Below are positions 35,001 to 42,262 of a DNA stretch of 64,000 nucleotides, in pieces. The stretch is from Lachnospiraceae bacterium (GTDB lineage: Bacteria; Bacillota; Clostridia; Lachnospirales; Lachnospiraceae). A program made the translations under genes and the position numbers. The DNA lies in contig JAAWJI010000001.1 of NCBI GenBank assembly GCA_022796795.1, positions 62,001 through 126,000 of the forward strand. Reading direction: 5' to 3'. Under the pieces are notes generated by a model that was given only the letters and a program-made list of their open reading frames with translations, searched no databases and was not told where the DNA came from. Numbering within the stretch: position 1 is the stretch's first letter; each line of letters starts with the position of its first letter.

Positions 35001-35486
35001 AGCTCCGTGAAGGTGCCGAACGCAAACATTGTGGTATACGATGTGGAGCTGCTGGTAAATATTAACGGAACTGGATGGCAGAAGGCCACGAAGGATAATT
35101 TCCCCTCAACGGGCCTGACCGTCACACTGCCCTATCCTTCTGGAACCGGAAGAGACACCCATGATTTTGTGGTTGCCCATATGTTTACAGCAGACATGAA
35201 TGGGTTCCGGGCAGGAGATGTGGAATACCCGGCAGTGACCAAGACAGAGAATGGTATTACCTTCAAGGTAAACGGCCTGTCTCCTGTGTCTGTGGGCTGG
35301 AAGGATGTGGAGAACAACGGCTACAACGGAGGCGGAAGCAGTGGCGGCCCCACGTCTTCTGCGGACCGGGTAGGCGCTGCAGCCACAGGTGATACCTCTC
35401 CGGTTATGCTGTATATACTGCTGATAGCAGGAGCGGCATGCGGCATCCTGATTGGTCTTTATGTGAAGAGAAAGAGAAGCAGGTAA
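32019..35486 (+). CDS. large cell-surface protein with transglutaminase-like domain
   Basis: The 1155-residue protein has a signal peptide (about 1-35, KRLLVLLLTSAIISGMM) and then a Glu/Pro-rich region with repeats such as DPETEEPQAPEAG. A small cysteine cluster (about 155-190) and a helical region follow. The transglutaminase-like domain has Cys near 421 (GIGVCQGYTLAYAALLEEVG), His near 451 (NHIWNYVELEG) and Asp near 467 (WYHVDLTYDD), so the triad is intact. Beta-rich parts follow, including a Big2-like Ig repeat (VRYSSSNTSVAAVDPVTGAV). The protein ends with ATGDTSP, a hydrophobic helix and KRKRSR, resembling a sortase sorting signal without the usual LPxTG. The role could be peptide cleavage or cross-linking at the surface; which one is unknown. 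Confidence 0.85.
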   Translation: MSNWKKVSKRLLVLLLTSAIISGMMEHSWVTVMASDVEGEIEKTDVLPEEAKASEEKENPAEEGDVETGVKGSQAPEAPETGEDPETEEPQAPEAGKDPETEEPQAPEAKDSLETEGDKTSEETGSPEEETKTPEAGDSQAPEVNHEPEENPEQIVCVCTVLCGETDPAEADCQVCQEDASKCSGKALEEDPEADKETEEQALDPAAAAVKELIQTLPSLEELKALDQEGQAEVYEQVQKAYESYEGLTEEQKAQLPGAQEQLRELLEYFTELITVAPATAEQIKAAEEAMTTAMLKWDKEVDLSSYNLTKADMETIWPDVAQDNPDLFYVLMIYYTTSSDGIVQSCQFTYNPQYDRNSVAEYEAAKSKAIAEVIDNNMTDVEKALALHDYLVQHMVYDQNANNNQGIEKRNAYEALVNGIGVCQGYTLAYAALLEEVGINVDYCKSKNMNHIWNYVELEGNWYHVDLTYDDSAAASQTGETGYVSHTYFLLSDDAMSKIPADKPHNWDSNNVRCNDQTYDNFWHKTDPLNGSSIYSVQGTSYYLVNRLAVGSTTVCAGATLMKKDSNGTSEVGSFLIENNWTPYMFNMCFSRLSSSKGVLYFNVGNTVYAFDPSDGNAAPEKIYQYKDDQNRIVTGLVVTAGQMTLEISSQAGMIEEKIEVPIFSLNASETEVKVGYTTAPVLTMSNSMATGATWSKQNADGSWSVINGAQGGSYTVETGLPIGSYGYRVTATLGGRTVSAEIIITVTGQEEQKNFAFPASAKTVTYGDPDFTLAAQGAVAGSTVRYSSSNTSVAAVDPVTGAVKILGAGSAVITATASETKDYLEAQSTYTLTVAPKALAWDISALEAKDRLDLIKNGAATLYGELKLAGILEKDKADVKFVCPADKLSGVYAAVAAGSQKVTLSWKNAQDIPGLQGSKSGNYTMPSGLPQLMGKISVVDTSLPSLPESTEGKDFKVQVENGISKVPDAFQNIEHLNTPGKIENHMRLKIKESSVKVPNANIVVYDVELLVNINGTGWQKATKDNFPSTGLTVTLPYPSGTGRDTHDFVVAHMFTADMNGFRAGDVEYPAVTKTENGITFKVNGLSPVSVGWKDVENNGYNGGGSSGGPTSSADRVGAAATGDTSPVMLYILLIAGAACGILIGLYVKRKRSR

Positions 35487-35500
35487 AAAATCTGTGATAA

Positions 35501-35540
35501 AGGGACAGAGCTGTGGATCATCCATGGCCCTGTCCTTTTT
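35501..35540 (+). terminator. Rho-independent terminator after the surface protein
   Basis: GGGACAG and CTGTCC (35502-35508 with 35530-35535) form the outer stem, an inner TGGAT/ATCCA stem closes the loop, and TTTTT follows (35536-35540). It ends the unit before the next promoter region. Confidence 0.75.
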
Positions 35541-35637
35541 ACAGCTGCCGGGACAGAGCGTGTCATTTTTGGAATATGCATAGCTTGGACAAATGGGGAT
35601 GGCATGAGAAGGCAGCGGCAGAAGGTATAAAAAATGC

Positions 35638-35666
35638 TGGTAATCCCGTCCAAAATCGTTTATAAT
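35638..35666 (+). promoter_or_regulatory. probable promoter for the small conserved gene and radA
   Basis: TATAAT (35661-35666) is consensus; the -35 region TGGTAA (35638-35643, 17-base spacer) is weak. It lies about 140 bases before the start at 35805. The remainder of 35541-35804 shows no further gene. Confidence 0.45.
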
Positions 35667-35804
35667 CAAGATACGACAAAGTCCATGAGAGAGGGGCTGT
35701 TTCCTGTAAATGGACGATATAAAACGTTTAGGAAGCATGCATGTCAAGGCCAGAGGAACTGGCCCGGGGATGCAGACCACAAAATTGCCAGGAGGACAAA
35801 AGAG

Positions 35805-36218
35805 ATGGCAGCGATTAAGGAATTGTTGAGAACAGAGGCAGACGGCACATTGAGCTTTGGAGACTATGAGTTGAGTAAGAAGACAAAGCTGGCAGATTTT
35901 AATCACCAGGGAGACCTCTATAAAGTAAAGACATTCCAGGAGATCACCAAGCTGGAGCGCAACGAGATGTTTGTCTATGAGTCGGTTCCGGGGACGGCTG
36001 TTCAGCATTTTCAGGCAACAGACAGCGGCGTCACCTTCCAGGTAGAAGGGCCGGAGGATGCCCAGATCACCCTTGGACTGGAAAATGACACAGAATACGT
36101 GGTACAGGTAGACGATGCGGATATGGGGACCATGAGGACGAATCTGGGAGGCAAGCTTCCCCTGAGCGTGGAGCTGGGTACCAAGGATGCAGTGAGTGTA
36201 AAGATTGTAAAGGCATAG
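35805..36218 (+). CDS. conserved small beta-rich protein of unknown function
   Basis: The 137-residue protein starts MAAIKELLRTEADGTLSFGD and is mainly short beta strands: YKVKTFQEITKLERNEMFVY, GTAVQHFQATDSGVTFQVEG, and a conserved MGTMRTNLGGKLPLSVELG near the end. I recall the same protein in many Lachnospiraceae, where it is sometimes labelled endosialidase, but nothing catalytic is visible and that label should not be relied on. AGGAGG (35790-35795) sets the start; a longer in-frame reading to 35634 crosses the promoter. It ends five bases before radA, so they are co-transcribed. Possible roles include a chaperone or a structural protein; I cannot choose. Confidence 0.75.
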   Translation: MAAIKELLRTEADGTLSFGDYELSKKTKLADFNHQGDLYKVKTFQEITKLERNEMFVYESVPGTAVQHFQATDSGVTFQVEGPEDAQITLGLENDTEYVVQVDDADMGTMRTNLGGKLPLSVELGTKDAVSVKIVKA

Positions 36219-36223
36219 GTTTT

Positions 36224-37588
36224 ATGGCAAAAGGAAAGAATACCGTATTCTACTGTCAGAGCTGTGGGTATGAATCTGCAAAATGGATGGGACAGTGCCC
36301 GGGATGCCGGGAATGGAACACCTTTGTGGAGGAGACGGCGCCCAAGGCAGGAACAAAGACAGGGCTGGCAGGACGAAGCAGGGCAGGCGGAGAACCCGTT
36401 TGCCTTGCTTCTATTGATTTGAAGGAAGAGGAGCGGCAGACCACCCATATGGAGGAGCTGGACCGGGTTCTGGGAGGAGGCATTGTGTCCGGCTCCCTGA
36501 TTCTGGTGGGCGGAGATCCGGGAATCGGAAAATCCACCCTGCTTTTGCAGGTATGTCAGCAGCTGACCGCAGACAGGAAACGGGTTCTCTATATTTCCGG
36601 GGAAGAATCCCTGCGCCAGATTAAACTGCGGGCTGCCCGAATCGGCAGTTTTTCTGAGCATTTGCGGCTGTTGTGCGAAACCAGCTTGTCTGTTGTGGAG
36701 GAGACTATCCGGAGAGAACAGCCGCAGGTGGTAATCATTGACTCCATACAGACCATGTATGACGAAGAAATCTCCTCTGCACCGGGCAGCGTATCTCAGG
36801 TGCGGGAGTCCACTCATGTGCTCATGCAGCTGGCCAAGGGGTTGAATATTACCATCTTTATTGTGGGACACGTGACAAAGGAGGGGACTGTGGCAGGCCC
36901 CCGGGTGCTGGAGCATATGGTGGATACAGTGCTGTATTTTGAGGGAGACCGGCATGCCTCCTACCGGATTCTGCGCAGCGTGAAAAATCGTTTTGGCTCC
37001 ACCAATGAAATCGGGGTTTTCGAGATGAAGGAAAAGGGCTTGTGTCAGGTTGCCAATCCCTCAGAGTTTATGCTGAGCGGAAAGCCGGAGGGAGCCTCTG
37101 GTTCCATTGTAGCCTGTTCCCTGGAGGGAACCCGTCCCATTCTGGTTGAGATACAGGCATTGGTGTGCAGAAGTAATCTGGGAGTGCCCAGGCGCACGGC
37201 GGCGGGTACGGATTACAACCGGGTGAATCTGCTGCTGGCTGTGTTGGAAAAGCGCCTGAATCTGCCTCTGTCCGGCTGTGACGCCTATGTAAATATTGCA
37301 GGTGGTATCCGGATCAGCGAGCCCGCCCTGGATCTGGGCATTGTGCTGGCCCTCATATCCAGTTATCAGGACCGGGTGATTCCGGATCATACCCTGGCCT
37401 TTGGGGAGGTGGGCTTAAGCGGTGAGGTACGGGCTGTAAGCCAGGCCGGACAGCGGGTGCAGGAGGCGGGAAAGCTGGGCTTTGACACGGTGATCTTACC
37501 TGAGGTTTGTCTGGAGCAGGTGCCGGAGGCGCCGGGGGTACGTCTGCTGGGCGTGCGGAGCGTAAAGGATGCGGTGCGTCTTTTGTAG
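36224..37588 (+). CDS. radA: DNA repair protein RadA
   Basis: RadA is a RecA-like hexameric helicase that promotes branch migration during recombination. The 454-residue protein has an N-terminal zinc finger (Cys11, Cys14, Cys25, Cys28; YESAKWMGQCPGC), Walker A GGDPGIGKSTLLLQ, Walker B VVIIDSIQTMY, the RadA-specific KNRFGSTNEIGVFEM and a C-terminal Lon-like domain (CDAYVNIAGGIRISEPALD). It begins five bases after the small conserved gene. In many related genomes radA follows clpC directly, so the two genes between them here are an insertion or lineage-specific rearrangement. Confidence 0.97.
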   Translation: MAKGKNTVFYCQSCGYESAKWMGQCPGCREWNTFVEETAPKAGTKTGLAGRSRAGGEPVCLASIDLKEEERQTTHMEELDRVLGGGIVSGSLILVGGDPGIGKSTLLLQVCQQLTADRKRVLYISGEESLRQIKLRAARIGSFSEHLRLLCETSLSVVEETIRREQPQVVIIDSIQTMYDEEISSAPGSVSQVRESTHVLMQLAKGLNITIFIVGHVTKEGTVAGPRVLEHMVDTVLYFEGDRHASYRILRSVKNRFGSTNEIGVFEMKEKGLCQVANPSEFMLSGKPEGASGSIVACSLEGTRPILVEIQALVCRSNLGVPRRTAAGTDYNRVNLLLAVLEKRLNLPLSGCDAYVNIAGGIRISEPALDLGIVLALISSYQDRVIPDHTLAFGEVGLSGEVRAVSQAGQRVQEAGKLGFDTVILPEVCLEQVPEAPGVRLLGVRSVKDAVRLL

Positions 37589-37662
37589 GGCAGCTTTCGT
37601 AAAGAATTTCCTCGCAAAGGGTTTTCCTTGTAAAGGGCTTCCTTGTAAAGGCAAAAAAATAG

Positions 37663-37691
37663 TTGACATTTACGTCGAATTATGGTATAAA
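37663..37691 (+). promoter_or_regulatory. sigma-A promoter for tRNA-Trp
   Basis: TTGACA (37663-37668) and TATAAA (37686-37691) are 17 bases apart, placing the transcription start close to the tRNA. Four imperfect ~14-base direct repeats (TTTCCTTGTAAAGG-like, 37595-37651) lie just upstream. Confidence 0.75.
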
Positions 37692-37710
37692 TATTAAGTA
37701 CGTTTGATGT

Positions 37711-37781
37711 AGGGGATTGGTCAAATGGCATGACAGGGGTCTCCAAAACCCTTAGTGGGAGTTCGATTCTCTCATCCCCTG
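37711..37781 (+). tRNA. tRNA-Trp (anticodon CCA)
   Basis: A complete cloverleaf is present. The acceptor stem AGGGGAT pairs with ATCCCCT and the discriminator is G. The D arm is GTC/GAC. The anticodon stem GGGGT/ACCCT holds the loop CTCCAAA with anticodon CCA. The T arm is GGGAG/CTCTC with TTCGATT. No CCA end is encoded. A promoter and a terminator flank it, so it is a stand-alone tRNA unit. Confidence 0.95.
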
Positions 37782-37789
37782 CTGGAAGA

Positions 37790-37838
37790 GCCGGAAATAC
37801 TGTGCATACAGTTTTCCGGCGATTTTTTTATTTTTTTC
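37790..37838 (+). terminator. Rho-independent terminator after tRNA-Trp
   Basis: GCCGGAAA with ACTGT pairs with ACAGT and TTTCCGGC (one-base bulge) around a GCAT loop, followed by a long T-rich run (37822-37838). Confidence 0.88.
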
Positions 37839-37857
37839 TTTACTTTTTCCACAAAAT

Positions 37858-37865
37858 GCCGATAT
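37858..37865 (+). promoter_or_regulatory. sigma-28 (flagellar) -10 element upstream of the DUF5610-like gene
   Basis: GCCGATAT matches the sigma-D/sigma-28 -10 consensus. The expected TAAA box 15 bases upstream is only partly matched (TTTA). It lies about 60 bases before the gene at 37925 and hints that the gene belongs to the motility regulon. Confidence 0.5.
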
Positions 37866-37924
37866 ACCATATAGGATATGAATATTCTACAAGTAGCAAT
37901 GGAAATTGATAAAGGAGGAGCATT

Positions 37925-38545
37925 ATGCAAGTAAGTAATCAGGATATGGTCATCCGGCAATACGCGCAGACGGCTCAAAAGACAAAAGCGGCCGAGGGAA
38001 CGGCTGCGACAGAAGCTGTACAGAGTGAGAAACAGGCAGCTGCACAGAAGAATCAGACTCCGGATAAAGACCGGGTAGAGCTCAGCAGCGATACTAAGGT
38101 AACATCCAAGATGAGTGATTCTGAGCGGGCCTCTCTGGTAAACAGTCTGAAAGCAGATCTGGACAATCAGATGAACCGGTTCACCAATATGATGGTGCAG
38201 ACCTTCCAGAAACAGGGTATTACTGCTGCTGCAGGCAGTGATGAGTTCTGGAGAACCATTGCCAGCGGCAATTTCACGGTAGATGCCAAGACAAAGGCAG
38301 AAGCCCAGGCTGCGATCTCTGAGGATGGATACTGGGGCGTTTCTCAGACCTCTCAGCGTATTTTCGATTTTGCAGCGGCAGTGGCAGGAGATGACGTAGA
38401 GAAGATGAAGGAAATGCAGGCAGCTGTGGAGAAAGGCTTCCAGCAGGCTGGTCAGGCTTGGGGCGGGGATCTTCCCTCTATCTGCGGTGACACCCATACG
38501 GCAGTGGGCAAGCTCTTTGACGACTACTACGCAAGCCATCAGTAA
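37925..38545 (+). CDS. DUF5610-like protein, probable motility-regulon member
   Basis: The 206-residue protein has a low-complexity Gln/Ala/Lys N-terminus with a KDRVELSS segment reminiscent of flagellar proteins such as FlgM. An alpha-helical region follows, and the C-terminal domain reads YWGVSQTSQRIFDFAAAVAG then AVEKGFQQAGQAWGGDLPSI. That domain resembles DUF5610, found in several motile bacteria; the family label is from memory. There is no signal peptide or membrane helix. AAAGGAGGAG precedes ATG 37925. A sigma-28-like -10 element lies upstream and chemotaxis genes lie about 3 kb downstream. A cytoplasmic or exported flagellar accessory role is inferred only from this. Confidence 0.65.
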   Translation: MQVSNQDMVIRQYAQTAQKTKAAEGTAATEAVQSEKQAAAQKNQTPDKDRVELSSDTKVTSKMSDSERASLVNSLKADLDNQMNRFTNMMVQTFQKQGITAAAGSDEFWRTIASGNFTVDAKTKAEAQAAISEDGYWGVSQTSQRIFDFAAAVAGDDVEKMKEMQAAVEKGFQQAGQAWGGDLPSICGDTHTAVGKLFDDYYASHQ

Positions 38546-38667
38546 AAAGCGCTCTTGTCCCTGAAGGAATGGATGACGGGGCGGAATACGAGACGGCAGA
38601 TGAGATTCAGCAGGCCCGGACAGGGTACAGGCTGGATGCATCTGCTGTTTTTTGTTACTTTTCACAT

Positions 38668-38697
38668 CCACGCCAATCACTCCGCTGATTGGCGTGG
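38668..38697. terminator. perfect hairpin downstream of the DUF5610-like gene
   Basis: CCACGCCAATCA (38668-38679) and TGATTGGCGTGG (38686-38697) form a perfect 12-pair stem with a six-base loop. T-rich stretches occur about 20 bases to either side rather than directly after it, so it is a possible but imperfect terminator. Confidence 0.55.
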
Positions 38698-38756
38698 AGT
38701 CAATACAGTTATGGGGCCGTTTTTTTATTGTATTTTCTCTTCCGGGGACAAAAGGA

Positions 38757-38785
38757 TTTACATTGGGCGCTAAGTTTATTATAAT
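38757..38785 (+). promoter_or_regulatory. sigma-A promoter for the FtsA-like gene
   Basis: TTTACA (38757-38762), a 17-base spacer and TATAAT (38780-38785) lie about 60 bases before the start codon. Confidence 0.75.
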
Positions 38786-38843
38786 GATATCTGAACGGTG
38801 ATGCATCTATTTGTCATCACAAAGAGGATACAGGAGGACGGAT

Positions 38844-41063
38844 ATGGCCAGAGGAAGAGTCAAGAAAGTGCAGGAGCAGGCGGGCAATGTGATTTTTGCA
38901 CTGGATATCGGTACGCGCAGTATTATCGGCATGGTGGGAACCGTTGAGGAAGATAAGGTAAAGATCATTGCCATTGAGAAAGAAGAGCATACAGAGCGGG
39001 CCATGATTGATGGACAGATCGAGAATATTGAGAAGGTAGCTGCTGTGGCGGACAAGGTGAAAAAGCGCCTGGAGGATAAGGTGAAGTTTCAGCTGCGCAG
39101 AGTTTCTGTGGCGGCTGCAGGCCGGGCCCTTCGGACCAAGCGGGCGGACTTTGAGATGGAGCTGCCGGGAACCCAGCTCATTGACGATGAGATTATCAGT
39201 AAGCTGGAGGCCGGGGCAATCAGCAAGGCGGAGGAGGCATTTGACGCGGAAAATGCGGCGGAGCAGGACAACCGGCGCTTCTATCTGGTAGGATATACCA
39301 TCTGCCAGTATTTTCTGGATCAGTACAGCATTTCAGACCTGAAGGATCACAGGGGAAGGGATATCAAGGTGGACCTGATCGCCACTTTTCTTCCCAGCGA
39401 GGTAGTGGAGAGCCTGTACACCACCATGAATAAAATTGGTCTGGAGGTGTCCAGCATTACCCTGGAGCCCATTGCAGCCATCAATGCGGCCATACCGGAA
39501 AATATTCGTCTTTTGAATCTGGCCCTGGCGGATATCGGAGCGGGAACCTCGGACATTGCAGTCTGCACTGCGGGAAGCGTCACAGGATATACTATGGCTA
39601 CGGTGGCCGGGGACGAGATCACCGAGGCCATTATGAAGGAATATCTGGTGGATTTTGGAACAGCGGACAGGATCAAGGCTCAGGTGGGGCAAAAAGAGGA
39701 GATTGTATTCTCCAATATTCTGGGAATCGAGCAGAAGGTTACCCGCACAGAGCTTTTGCAGAGCATTCAGGGAACTTCTCGTCTGCTGTGCCGGGAGATC
39801 GCGGACAAGATTTTGGAAATTAACGGAGGACCGCCCTCGGCTCTGTTCCTGGCAGGCGGCGGCAGTAAGCTGGCAGGCCTGAAGGAAGGACTTACGGAGG
39901 CCCTGGAAATGGAGGCTAGCCGGGTGGCTGTGGCGGGAAATTATTTTCAGGCAAATGCATATTCTGAGGAATATGATCTGGATAATCCGGAGTATGCCAC
40001 GCCATTGGGAATCGCCATCTCTTCCGGTCTTAATATGATTAATGACGGGTTCCGGGTCATTCTGAACGGTCGTCCGGCTAAGCTGTTCCGCAGCGGAAGC
40101 TTTACGGCCCTGAATCTACTCATGATGAACGGGTTTAACTTCCGGGATATGATTGGACGTTCCGGGGCAAATCTCACTGTCTGGATAGATGGACAGCGGA
40201 AGGTATTTTACGGCACCACAGCTCAGCCAGCGTCCCTGCTGATCAATCAGAAGGAGGGCAAGCTGTCGGACGTGATTCATGCAGGGGACAATATTGACTT
40301 TATTCCTGCCATTCATGGAATTCCTGCCAGGGTGAGCCTTGGAGAGATCGAGGGAGCAAAGGAGAGCACGGAGCTTACCCTGAACGGCGCGCCTGCATCC
40401 CTTCAGACTGTGCTGAGAAACGGTGATGTGATACAGACAGGGCTTCCCAGGAAGGAGGAAGCGGCAAAGGAGACGGAGAAAGAGACGGAACAGAGCACCA
40501 CAGAGGAGAAAGGCGGTCAGGGATCAGACCTTGAGATAGCGTCAGAATTAAGAGAAGAGAAAGGTGTTTCAGAGACGGAAATCTCATCAGATGCGGTGTT
40601 AAAAGGCCCCGTGTCAGAAACTGCAAAGAGAGTAGCGGAGCTGGAAGCGGCCCAGAAGGCTGCGGAAGCAGAGGCGGCCCAGAGGGCTGCGGAGCTGGAG
40701 GCGGCCAGGAAGGCAGTGGAGGCAGAGACGGCCCAGAGAGCAGAGGAAGAAAGAGAGACAGCCTCCAGGGAAGAAGCGGCCAAGGAAGAGGCAGAAGCCC
40801 TTCTGAAAGCGGCAGCCATAAGGGAGGAGGAGGCCTCTAAGCGGGAGGAGCCGCCGGTTTTCTTCTACTTAAATGATATGCCTATCCGCTTGCCCAGAAG
40901 GCCTGATGGAGAGCGGTATTATCTGATGGATTTGATCGAGTATTCTGGAATTGACCTGAAAAATCCAAAGGGAAGAGTAAATCTGACAGTAAACGGAAGA
41001 CCAGGTATGTTTCAGCAAACCTTGACAGAAGGGGATAGAATCTATATAGAAGAGGAAATGTAA
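38844..41063 (+). CDS. FtsA/PilM-like actin-fold ATPase with extended C-terminus
   Basis: The ~739-residue protein has an actin-like ATPase core (about residues 15-400): phosphate-1 FALDIGTRSIIGMVG, phosphate-2 LALADIGAGTSDIAV and the adenosine motif LFLAGGGSKLAGLKEG. An SHS2-like insert lies between the first two. FtsA normally tethers FtsZ to the membrane and is about 420 residues long. Here ~320 further residues follow, with three segments of the pattern LTxNG...L..GD.I (for example ELTLNGAPASLQTVLRNGD and VNLTVNGRPG) and a long Ala/Glu coiled coil (about 590-660). No amphipathic C-terminal membrane helix is seen. AGGAGG (38832-38837) sets the start. It stands alone, not in a dcw cluster, so it may be an FtsA paralogue with another partner. 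Confidence 0.75.
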   Translation: MARGRVKKVQEQAGNVIFALDIGTRSIIGMVGTVEEDKVKIIAIEKEEHTERAMIDGQIENIEKVAAVADKVKKRLEDKVKFQLRRVSVAAAGRALRTKRADFEMELPGTQLIDDEIISKLEAGAISKAEEAFDAENAAEQDNRRFYLVGYTICQYFLDQYSISDLKDHRGRDIKVDLIATFLPSEVVESLYTTMNKIGLEVSSITLEPIAAINAAIPENIRLLNLALADIGAGTSDIAVCTAGSVTGYTMATVAGDEITEAIMKEYLVDFGTADRIKAQVGQKEEIVFSNILGIEQKVTRTELLQSIQGTSRLLCREIADKILEINGGPPSALFLAGGGSKLAGLKEGLTEALEMEASRVAVAGNYFQANAYSEEYDLDNPEYATPLGIAISSGLNMINDGFRVILNGRPAKLFRSGSFTALNLLMMNGFNFRDMIGRSGANLTVWIDGQRKVFYGTTAQPASLLINQKEGKLSDVIHAGDNIDFIPAIHGIPARVSLGEIEGAKESTELTLNGAPASLQTVLRNGDVIQTGLPRKEEAAKETEKETEQSTTEEKGGQGSDLEIASELREEKGVSETEISSDAVLKGPVSETAKRVAELEAAQKAAEAEAAQRAAELEAARKAVEAETAQRAEEERETASREEAAKEEAEALLKAAAIREEEASKREEPPVFFYLNDMPIRLPRRPDGERYYLMDLIEYSGIDLKNPKGRVNLTVNGRPGMFQQTLTEGDRIYIEEEM

Positions 41064-41071
41064 AGTCCAAG

Positions 41072-41127
41072 AAAAAAGAGCCAAAGGGATGGGATCAAAG
41101 GAATCCCGCCTGTTGGCTCTCTTTTTT
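41072..41127. terminator. bidirectional terminator between FtsA-like gene and cheB
   Basis: GAGCCAA (41078-41084) pairs with TTGGCTC (41113-41119), with an inner GGGAT/ATCCC stem. An A-run before and a T-run after the stem give T-tails in both directions. Confidence 0.82.
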
Positions 41128-41151
41128 ATGATGGAACCTATTGTCCATGAA

Positions 41152-42237
41152 TTATCCCTTGGCCAGACGTGCCAGCACGGCATTGTGTATGGAGCCTAAG
41201 GGAGCCTGCATACAGACAGCGCCAATTTTGAAGGCCTCCATGGGCATGCCGTAAACCACGCAGCTTTCCCGGTCCTGTCCAATGGTGTAAGCGCCAGCCC
41301 GCCGCATGCGCAACATGCCTGCAGCACCGTCCGCCCCCATGCCGGTGAGAATTACACCAATGGCGCGGCTGCGCACATGGGTGGCAACCGAGTCAAAGAG
41401 CACATCCACTGACGGCCGATGGCCGCTGACCTTTTCCTCCTCAGTACAGCTGACTGCATAACCAGAGCCCATACGGACCACCCGCATTTGCAGACCTCCC
41501 GGAGCTAAAAGAATCAGACCGGGCTGGACTTTATCTCCATGCTTGGCTTCACGGACCTCCAGTTTACAGATTTTATTCAGACGTTCCGCATACATGGATG
41601 TAAAACCGGAGGGCATATGCTGTGTGATAACAATACCAGGCATACGCGCCGGAAATTGCCGCACCACCTCCAGGATGGCTTCGGTTCCGCCTGTGGAAGC
41701 GCCAATGGCTATGACATCCACACTGGGATGCATACCGGTGGCAGAGATGATGGGGGAATGGGCGGAACCTGCAGCCCGTGGGGCCATAGCTGTATTTACA
41801 GTTTGAGCAGGAGCATGCCCGGCAACGGAAGAAACGGGAAGTCTGGGCTTTGCATTGGCGCCAATGGCCAGCTTTGCCCGAAGAGAGGCCATAAATTGTT
41901 CTCTTGCACCGTTTTCTGTGCCTGGCTTTCGCACAAAGTCCACGGCTCCTGCAGCCAAGGCGTCAAATACCCGAACATTCAGGGAAGATACCAGGATTAC
42001 AGGAACCGGATGGGAGGGAAGTACCTCCTTCAAAAACTCCAGCCCGGTCATGCCCGGCATCTCAATATCCAGAGTCATAATATCAGGCTTCAATGTAGGA
42101 AGCTTCCCCTTGGCATCCAGAGCGTTGACGGCAAAGCCCACTACCTCAAACCGGGGATCCTCGCTGATTCCCTTGATCAGAAAGCTCCGAAATACAATGG
42201 AGTCATCCACTACCATTACACGAATTTTCTGTGCCAT
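41152..42237 (-). CDS. cheB: chemotaxis protein-glutamate methylesterase/deamidase CheB
   Basis: CheB removes methyl groups from receptors (and deamidates glutamines) when phosphorylated by CheA. The ~361-residue protein has a receiver domain (VMVVDDS, phospho-acceptor Asp57 in MTLDIEMPGMTG, KPG near 108) and a short linker. The methylesterase domain follows with catalytic Ser in AIGASTGGTEA, His in ITQHMPSGFT and Asp in LTGMGADGAAG. The start at 42237 (MAQKIRVMVVDD) has AAGGA about nine bases upstream; a longer in-frame start overlaps cheR. It is the last gene of cheA-cheW-cheR-cheB and ends at a bidirectional terminator. Confidence 0.97.
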   Translation of the reverse strand: MAQKIRVMVVDDSIVFRSFLIKGISEDPRFEVVGFAVNALDAKGKLPTLKPDIMTLDIEMPGMTGLEFLKEVLPSHPVPVILVSSLNVRVFDALAAGAVDFVRKPGTENGAREQFMASLRAKLAIGANAKPRLPVSSVAGHAPAQTVNTAMAPRAAGSAHSPIISATGMHPSVDVIAIGASTGGTEAILEVVRQFPARMPGIVITQHMPSGFTSMYAERLNKICKLEVREAKHGDKVQPGLILLAPGGLQMRVVRMGSGYAVSCTEEEKVSGHRPSVDVLFDSVATHVRSRAIGVILTGMGADGAAGMLRMRRAGAYTIGQDRESCVVYGMPMEAFKIGAVCMQAPLGSIHNAVLARLAKG

Positions 42238-42262
42238 TGCAGATTTCCTTCTTTCTTGTTTC

